The notes beneath the pieces are model-generated. The model made no database searches. It saw only the letters and a program-made list of their open reading frames with translations, and was not told the DNA's origin. Of a DNA stretch of 6,239 bases, positions 5,682 to 6,239 are shown in pieces. Within the stretch, counting starts at the first letter, position 1. Every line of letters begins with the position of its first letter. A program made the translations under genes and the position numbers. The stretch lies in the NCBI GenBank assembly GCA_030620925.1, contig JAUXIQ010000127.1, forward strand, positions 1 through 6,239, in the 5' to 3' direction. Source of the DNA: Nitrospinota bacterium (GTDB lineage: Bacteria > JAUXIQ01).

Positions 5682-5701
5682 AGCACCGCTCAAAGGGTGC
5701 T
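5682..5701 (-). terminator. Small hairpin across the stop codon of the NMO-like gene
   Basis: On the minus strand AGCACC (5701-5696) pairs with GGTGCT (5687-5682) around an 8-base loop that contains the TGA stop, followed by TTTAAT. The stem has only 6 bp and the U-run is short, so it is at best a weak terminator or a processing or coupling structure before the QueG-like gene. Confidence 0.25.
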
Positions 5702-6239
5702 CAGCGAGCGTCCGAAGGCGTTATCACCCCTCAATATCTCCTCTGCTCCGGTAACTATTTCATCGATCAGCTCTTTCGACGTCTTTATCCTGTCTATCAT
5801 ACCCACTGCCATGGAACCCAGCCAGGCGTTGCCTCCCGACTGACCGGCTTTGATTCTCTCTCCCCTTCTGATTGAATCGTCTCGCTCAGGTGTCGGCGGC
5901 TGGAATACACGCTCTATTGTCTCCGGATCGAAGGGGTCGGCCTCCACCAGCAGATGCTTACCCCTCTCAGACCAGGGACATTCCTCCAGGGCCATGGTGG
6001 CGGTACCCAGATAGACTCCCTCCGCACCCATGGCCAGGGCGGCCAGGAAACCCCGGGCGTCTCCGATGCCGCCGGCGGCGATGAAGGGGATGTCAAGCAG
6101 GCGGTTGGCCATGACCATATTGATGAGGGTGGTGTTCTGGAACTTGTTCTTCTGGCCCACCCCCTCCACGCCCACTATGATTACTGCATCCGCCCCCTGA
6201 CTTTGGGCCGCCAGGGCGTGCTTCATGGTGGCGATCTTG
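5690..6239 (-). CDS. Nitronate monooxygenase-like FMN enzyme, C-terminal part (cut by window edge)
   Basis: The frame is open from the right edge to TGA at 5692-5690, giving 182 visible codons; the N-terminal half lies outside the window. The enzyme belongs to the 2-nitropropane dioxygenase/nitronate monooxygenase TIM-barrel family, which uses FMN to oxidise alkyl nitronates; many members have other or unknown substrates, including enoyl-ACP reductase-like ones. Recognisable features are KIATMKHALAAQSQGADAVI, the flavin-phosphate loop IPFIAAGGIGDARG, and AMGAEGVYLGTATMALEE, in the usual order toward the C-terminus. The tail includes MAVGMIDRIKTSKELIDEIV, usual for the C-terminal helices. The catalytic histidine region of classical NMO, often seen as EGxxxGGH, appears here as GVEGVGQKNK, so Gln replaces the His-bearing stretch and classical NMO chemistry is doubtful. 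The internal ATG at 6226 is not a start, since the frame continues upstream. It is probably in one unit with the QueG-like gene 64 bases downstream. Confidence 0.85.
   Translation of the reverse strand, partial: KIATMKHALAAQSQGADAVIIVGVEGVGQKNKFQNTTLINMVMANRLLDIPFIAAGGIGDARGFLAALAMGAEGVYLGTATMALEECPWSERGKHLLVEADPFDPETIERVFQPPTPERDDSIRRGERIKAGQSGGNAWLGSMAVGMIDRIKTSKELIDEIVTGAEEILRGDNAFGRSLSTL

Noticed and set aside
1-6239. CRISPR array, insertion sequence, tRNA or rRNA
   Set aside because: I saw no regularly spaced repeats, transposase, terminal inverted repeats, cloverleaf or rRNA-like sequence.

Overview
The window reads as chromosomal DNA from an anaerobic or microaerophilic, selenium-using bacterium. 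The phylum cannot be fixed from 6.2 kb. The clues are two stand-alone ferritin-like diiron proteins, two TlpA/ResA-type thioredoxins, a QueG-like double [4Fe-4S] protein and, most telling, a short glutaredoxin-like gene with an in-frame UGA followed by a bacterial SECIS-like hairpin.

Layout. 1-509 (minus) is the N-terminal part of a DHA2/EmrB-type MFS transporter that runs off the left edge. 510-833 is a divergent intergenic region with a near-consensus sigma-70 promoter (670-698) and a leader whose repeats can form mutually exclusive hairpins, one of them covering the ribosome binding site. 834-3242 (plus) is a three-gene operon: an exported TlpA-like thioredoxin with an insertion; a membrane protein with a C-terminal zinc ribbon, cut by an in-frame TAA; and a membrane-anchored TlpA-like thioredoxin overlapping it by ATGA. 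3247-4692 (minus) holds three genes convergent with that operon, in transcription order: a bacterioferritin-like protein, the selenocysteine glutaredoxin-like protein (3935-4150, Uxx-star type), and a rubrerythrin-like protein without rubredoxin domain. 4888-5625 (minus) is a compact QueG/reductive-dehalogenase-like iron-sulfur protein. 5690-6239 (minus) is the C-terminal part of a nitronate monooxygenase-like FMN enzyme entering from the right edge.

How they fit together. The plus-strand operon looks like an extracytoplasmic thiol-disulfide module, of the kind that keeps cysteines reduced for cytochrome c or other envelope proteins. The minus-strand trio looks like cytoplasmic iron/peroxide and thiol redox defence. 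These roles are inferred from families and neighbourhood; only sequence motifs are seen directly.

The main discovery is the selenoprotein gene. Ordinary ORF calling hides it because UGA is read as stop. The second point is the TAA that splits the zinc-ribbon protein: the reading frame continues on both sides without a shift, so this is either a real nonsense mutation or a base-call error.
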